From Aspidiotus rigidus (lineage: Eukaryota > Arthropoda > Insecta > Hemiptera > Diaspididae), in the NCBI GenBank assembly GCA_035079385.1, contig JAVHKY010000015.1, forward strand, positions 3,162,001-3,226,000: DNA of 64,000 nucleotides. Reading direction: 5' to 3'. The position numbers were made by a program, and so were the translations under genes. How positions within the stretch are numbered: the stretch's first letter is position 1; every line of letters starts with the position of its first letter. Positions 58,500-64,000 of this stretch are shown piece after piece. The notes under the pieces are model-generated. The model was not told where the DNA came from. It did no database searches and worked only from the letters and a program-made list of their open reading frames with translations.

Positions 58500-58657
58500 A
58501 TCGAAGAAAAGCTCCACAATACTCGAAAAAGTAAACTGGAGGGCAATTTGCAAGAACCGCAGAAAAATATACAGGAAGCCGCCTGTATATTTTTCTGCAG
58601 TTCTTGCAAATTGCCCTCCAGTTTACTTTTTCGAGTATCGTGGAGCTTTTCTTCGAT
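58500..58657. repeat. Near-perfect 76-bp-arm palindrome at the PLE4 5' end
   Basis: Arms 58500-58575 and 58582-58657 differ by two mismatches around a 6-base spacer. The right arm is the natural 5' leader of PLE4 and the left arm is its inverted copy. Confidence 0.95.
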
Positions 58658-60220
58658 ATGTCCGACCGTAAACTTGAGAACCGGATCAATTCTATTAATT
58701 GCGCTAGTGCGGCGTATTTGCGGTTCCTTTTTTCAAAGTTTCGAAAGCAACGGCTGTCGTATTCGTCGCATATTTGGTTTCTTCGGAAGTGCCTAAGGTT
58801 GAGGTTGAAGCTTAACTTTGTGAATTTCCAACTCTATTCCGACTGTAAAATTACCACCCAGAAGCTTGAAAGTTGTATTACCAGAAAATGGATCAGATCT
58901 GAACTTCGGAGGTGGTATACAGCCAACTTAACATCACTACCAGGCTGAATCTTCTGGTGCATTCCAGACTCTCCGAATTGCTTCATCCATGTATCCGTAA
59001 ACGATACGTACCGTGTTTTTGAGGCTAACCTCAAGGCTAAGAAAAATGAAAAAATTTCCTCCCTCTTAGCCTCCAAGGCTACATCTTTCAAGGGTGATGT
59101 TATAGATGCTGGTGTTCAAAAATTTCAGCCTCGCATCATAAATTGCAGTCGTATAGAATTCACTCGCGACGAGACTACTCTGTTGGAGAAAAGTTTGAAG
59201 TTTAGCCTCCCCCCCCCCAATAATGCCGACGCCCTTGCGAACGTCGTCGCTGACTTAGCTGTCAAGATCGGTCCCGGAGTTAAAACGTGTGCTGATTTGG
59301 TCCGTAACACTCCACTTCCGTGCATGAATGGCACTGTGAGGGAGGTGATCAAGGGTTTGAGGAAGCTCAAGGTGGAGGATTCATTGCTCACGAAGGCTGA
59401 TAAAGGGAATTCTATAGTCGTTATGGAGAAGTCAACCTACGTTACCAAAGTTGAAGAAGTGCTTTACCAGTGTAGGGCCATTGAAAATACTGACTTCAAT
59501 TTCCTTAAGTACGTTAAAGAGGTTAGGAAGGTTATTAATGGGAGTTCTGTTCTAATAAGCAAACCCTCGACTAGAAAATGCCTGCTTGAACCGAATCCGG
59601 TGCCCCCCACCTCTATGGGCTGCCTAAGATACACAAAAAGGATACTCCGATGCGTCCTGTTGTGTCTTATGTCTCTTCCCCCGCTTACTCTCTCGCTAAA
59701 TACTTGGATAGATGGTTTAAATCTCGCATTGAGTATGAGTCTACTTACTCGATTAAAAATTCTGTTTCCTTAGCCGATAAACTTGAAGACCATTTACTTC
59801 CTCCGAGTACCACTCTATGCTCTTTTGACGTTGTCGGCCTGTTCCCCAACATACCGAGAACTGTCACCATGCAACATATGGGTGACCTCCTCGTTCGTTT
59901 TAATACTCCTCATGAAGAGTTGCAAGAATTCTTTAATTTACTTAATGCATGTTAGTCCCCCAATTTTTGCAAGTTTAATAGGAAATTCTACGAGTTCCCA
60001 GAGGAGGTTGGCATTCCTATCGGATCCCCTTTGGGTTCCCTTGTGTCGGAGATCTTCATGTCCAAATTTGAGGCTGACCTCTTCACCTCAGGCCAAGTAT
60101 TCCTGGATTACGTCCATTATTGGTACAGGTATGTAGATGACGTTCTACGTGCGTGGACCGGTCCCCAAGATCTCCTTGGTGAGTTTCTTAAGTATCTTAA
60201 CGTTCAATATTTAAATTATA
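58604..60220 (+). pseudogene. Penelope-like N-terminal region and RT, frameshifted
   Basis: Preserves the N-terminus missing from the other copies: MSDRKLENRINSINCASAAY, then SSHIWFLRKCLRLRLKLNFV. After a frameshift near 58945 it continues KFQPRIINCSRIEF, LTKADKGNSIVVMEKSTYVT, another frameshift near 59610, KIHKKDTPMRPVVSYVSSPA, CSFDVVGLFPNIP, a TAG after LLNAC (59954), GIPIGSPLGSLVSEIFMSKF and YWYRYVDDVLRAWTG. RT catalytic residues are present. The nuclease is lost by truncation. Confidence 0.85.
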
Positions 60221-60225
60221 AACTC

Positions 60226-62289
60226 AGAACCAATTTCTTTCGCTCCTAAGCCAGTTTATTGCACTCTGAGCTAGTTTAGGCACACTTCCATTTCCTAAAT
60301 GCTCCTGAGCTGTATATGTAATACGAGACATTTACCTTTTCGATCTTCATTAGAGACAAAAAAAAGAGGTACTTGACACAACTTTGCATTTGTGATTTCG
60401 TTACATGAAGAGAAATGCAGAAAACCTCGAGCTCTCGACTCATAGGAGTGATATATAGAAGAAGGAAGGAGGAGGCATACGTTAAGACGAAGCTCTTGGG
60501 CGACGCACTTTGTTTACTTCGTAGAGGAAAGAAATTTTTGCTTAAAAACGATATTTGGTGTAATAAAAGGAGTTCAGAGGGTCAAAATTACTTCACAGCT
60601 CAAACCTCGTATGTGATCGATATCAAGTGGAAGACGATATCTAGCTTCAAGAAAGGCACCACTTTGATAAGGTCAAATTACCACGCCTAAGAGTACCTAA
60701 ACCGAGAAAGAGGAATTCAAGGAGACAGAATTCCATACTACACGTCAAAGTTGAATGAAAGACAGTATTTTCAATGAAGAACGAAATATTCAAAACTGGC
60801 TAAAGCGCTAATGAAATCGTAGACAGAAAAGATTGCAGACCTCCATTCGGACTGACCCAGTTCAATTTATCGGTGTTAATAGGTAAGACCGTACAATTTT
60901 TTTTTGTTTTCTTCCCTGCAAAATTTTTATTACACTGAGTATAAAAAAGTCGACGTCTAATTTATTACGAAATACTTAGTACAAAATCTGATAAAGTGTA
61001 GTGAACGATAAATTTATAGCATTTTTTCGAGAAGTGAGAGACGTACAAATACCATGGAGTTGAGGAAGTGGAAAAACATAAGGAGAGGAAAATAGCGTTT
61101 GGGTTTTTTCCAACGATGGCAAATTGTAACTGACTTAGTCGGAATACTAAAAATTCGGATTTACTTTCATTAACGCTCAAATTACATCGCTAAAAGTATA
61201 CTATATAGGAAAGAACGCCTGGTTGTCTCTCGTAATTGACACGCTTGCTTAACCAAGTCGATCCATCCTATAAGAAATCTGACACGAACTTCAACTTCCA
61301 GCTATCTGATGGTGATTTATAAGCTCGCGTCTTAATTTATGCTAAGACTAGTCGAGAAAGCTGATTAAAATCTGATTTTTTTCACTTCCCCTAAAACTTG
61401 CTCACGAGTATAACCGACTCATTATTATTATTATTTTACTGTTTACTGTGAAATGATCACGCGAGTTGATATGAGTGAAAAAAAATTTCGATTTTCAACT
61501 TTCTGGTTGGTAATTTTATAAAACGAGGAAGTGAGGCTATCAAACTAGAAACGTACATCTATTCCTCTGCGCCTTTTCATATAATATACTGACGGTAAAA
61601 CCAATAATACAGATTCCGAGCGTACGTATAGAACTGTATGACAAAACCAAATTATGTATAGAGAAACGACTGCTGTACGAGGATTGGAAAAAAATAATAA
61701 ATTGATAAATGACCGGCTATAATAGTGAAACGGTATAACCTTGTTTCCGTTCAATTAGAATAATGTGATGAGCTTTTGATCGCATTTTACGCGATGAAAC
61801 CGGAAGATCAACCGAGTAGTTTGATTCACATTCCAGGTAGGACATTTCGTGAACTTCTAAAGCGAGAAATCCGACATATACGCGGTTTATTGCCGAGTAA
61901 GCGTGATAAGTTTTTGTTTACGGTTTTTACATCGAATTGTGGTTTATGGTCGCTATTACAGTATCGGAAAAATCGATGAAAGAATAATTGAAACGTTTAG
62001 TAAATTCCGACACACCCTGATATTATCACTTAAATCATTCTAATAGCGTATATCAAAGAAATAAAAAGTATAAATTGTATTTTTAATTGTATTTTGCCAC
62101 GTGAAAGGAAAGTGGCGTACGAGAGAATCGATTCTCTTTTCCTAATCGTTCTGCGAGTGGTATCATCGAATGATTTTTGGCATTTAAGGGAAAGTTCTCG
62201 TAAAATTTTTGCGGAATTTGTGGTCAGAATGGTTTCCAGTCAATATTCACTCTCTATCCATTCAGAGACAGATGTGAACAGTAGTTTTT
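60226..62289. other. AT-rich stretch with one candidate exon
   Basis: Apart from the possible exon at 61794-61836 nothing is recognised. The 60415-60690 frame has no motif. Confidence 0.4.
61794..61836 (+). CDS. Possible first coding exon of an unknown gene
   Basis: GCG precedes ATG, and the 43 bases encode MKPEDQPSSLIHIP plus one base before a GTAGGA donor. Downstream exons would lie beyond the window or were not recognised. Support is only the codon content and the donor. Confidence 0.2.
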
Positions 62290-62444
62290 TTTGACATGTT
62301 CCATGTCTTTTCTCTCGCCGGACCCCGATTTTGAAACTCGCGAGTACACCCCCCCTCCCCCCCCCCCCCGTCAAGAGAAATCTCTACCCCGTGGGTGATT
62401 CAGAAATTCGCGAGTACACCCGGCGTAATAATAATAAATAATAA

Positions 62445-62517
<73 letters not shown>

Positions 62518-63570
62518 AAATAAATAAATATATGATTAAATAATTAATATAATTAATAATTAGAAAATCTCTACCCCTTGGGTGATTCAGAAATTCGCGA
62601 GTACACCCCGCGTAATAATAATAAATAATTAAATTAATTAATAATTAAATAATTAAATAATTATTTAATTAAATAATTAAATAAATAAATAAATAATTAA
62701 ATAATTAAATAAATATATGATCAAATAATTAATATAATTAATAATTAGGAAATCTCTACCCCTTGGGTGATTCAGAAATTCGCGAGTACACCCCGCGTAA
62801 TAATAATAAATAATTAATTAATTAATAATTAAATAATTAAATAAATATATGATTAAATAATTAATATAATTAATAATTAGAAAATCTCTACCCCTTGGGT
62901 GATTCAGAAATTCGCGAGTACACCCCGCGTAATAATAATAAATAATTAATTAATTAATTAATAATTAAATAAATAAATAAATAATTAAATAATGAAGTAA
63001 TTTAATAATTAAATAATTAAATACATAAATAAATAAATAATTAAATAATTAAATAATTAATATAATATTATTAATTAGAAAATTTTCCAGACAGGGGGCG
63101 AACGAGCGGAGCGAGTTCGCGCTACCTCATATTTCTCATACAAGACTTATACGACGCCAAGATAGGTAAAGGGGTAAACGAATAATATCTCACGAACACT
63201 TGACCTAGTACAAGAATTAATAATATATAAATAAATAAATAATTAAATAAATAATTAATTAATTAATTAATTAATTAATTAATAATTAAATAATTAAATA
63301 AATAAATAATTATTATAATTAAATAATTAAATAATTAAATAAATAAATAATTAAATAATTAATATACTTGATAATTAGAAAATTTTCCAAGTCCCCTAGA
63401 CTTGAATTGTCTCATACCATTCCAATACAACAGCGAGACAGGGGGCGAACGAGCGGAGCGAGTTCGCGCTACCTCATATTGCTCATACAAGACTTATACG
63501 ACGCCAAGATAGGTAAAGGGGTAAACGAATAATATCTCACGAACACTTGACCTAGTACAAGAATTAATAA

Positions 63571-63606
<36 letters not shown>

Positions 63607-64000
63607 ATTAAATAATTAAATAATTGAATAATTGAATAATTAAATAAATAAAGGCTGGATAGTCGAAATTTTTCCAAGTCCCCTAGACTTGAATTGTCAC
63701 ATACCATTCCAATACAACAGCGAGACAGGGGGCGAACGAGCGGAGCGAGTTCGCGCTACCTCGTATTTCTCATAGAAGACTTATACGACGCCAAGATAGG
63801 TAAAGTTTTCTAAGTCCCTCTTCCTATCATATATGGCTGGATAGTCGAAATTTTTCCAAGTCCCCTAGACTTGAATTGTCTCATACCATTCCAATACAAC
63901 AGCGAGACAGGGGGCGAACGAGCGGAGCGAGTTCGCGCTACCTCATATTTCTCAATAAAGACTTGAATTTTCTCATACCATTCTAATACAACAGCGAGAT
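62290..64000 (+). mobile_element. Composite TIR element, copy D (runs off the window)
   Basis: The left terminus CATGTTCCATGTCTTTT is at 62295-62311. Four to five core units with (TAAA)n spacers follow, then at least four tandem, partly truncated copies of the unique segment (near 63090, 63380, 63660 and 63840), themselves separated by (TAAA)n. The right terminus is not reached by 64000. Confidence 0.75.

Larger units (their letters stand above)
58500..60225 (+). mobile_element. Penelope-like element PLE4, 3'-truncated
   Basis: Starts inside a 158-bp palindrome and ends abruptly after the YVDD box, near 60220, so the GIY-YIG nuclease is absent. It belongs to a different subfamily from PLE1 and PLE2/3, judging by its coding divergence. 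Confidence 0.8.

Overview
This window is eukaryotic nuclear DNA, from an animal and most probably an arthropod. It is AT-rich and has spliceosomal introns with GT..AG ends, many only 60-90 bases long. Most of it is transposable-element debris: Harbinger, Penelope-like elements with a GIY-YIG endonuclease, jockey/R1-type non-LTR fragments, MITE-like repeats and minisatellites. I cannot fix the order or species from the sequence. No rRNA, tRNA, CRISPR array or bacterial operon was seen.

Layout. 0.8-4.7 kb: a Harbinger transposon with both of its genes apparently intact and convergent, a 6-exon DDE transposase (+) and a 6-exon Myb/SANT-like protein (-). 6.4-33.4 kb: the main host locus, three tandem paralogous genes on the minus strand (7039-10650, 13906-18607, 29085-33005). 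Each has seven exons in the same phases and encodes a signal peptide, a cysteine-rich domain and a Thr/Ser/Pro-rich mucin-like tail. The N-terminal exons are conserved. The tails carry different tandem units: heptads in genes 1 and 2, an added 84-bp higher-order repeat in gene 2, and an unrelated 54-bp unit in gene 3. Duplicated flanks and shared upstream blocks show segmental tandem duplication. Transposons have since landed between and inside the copies.

19.3-25.9 kb holds a composite microsatellite-bearing TIR element, a 5'-truncated non-LTR retrotransposon (-) and a Penelope-like element (PLE1, +). 34-41 kb holds a 50-bp-arm palindrome with a hammerhead-like loop, degenerate tandem repeats, a TGACGTCA-rich patch, decayed non-LTR fragments and a disabled Penelope copy (PLE2). 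41.6-45.1 kb has a CpG-rich segment followed by a candidate two-exon gene of unknown function. 45.15-47.1 kb is a 33-bp minisatellite split by a Penelope fragment. 50.7-52.5 kb is PLE3 (-), with a 5' inversion. 58.5-60.2 kb is PLE4 (+), starting in a 76-bp-arm palindrome. Four well-preserved copies (19.3, 30.8, 56.5 and 62.3 kb) and one degenerate copy (37.2 kb) of the composite TIR element punctuate the window, and the last runs off its end.

The gene models were spliced by hand from frame, splice signals and paralogue comparison. For the mucin-like trio and the two Harbinger genes all exon phases close without remainder, so I regard those structures as well supported.
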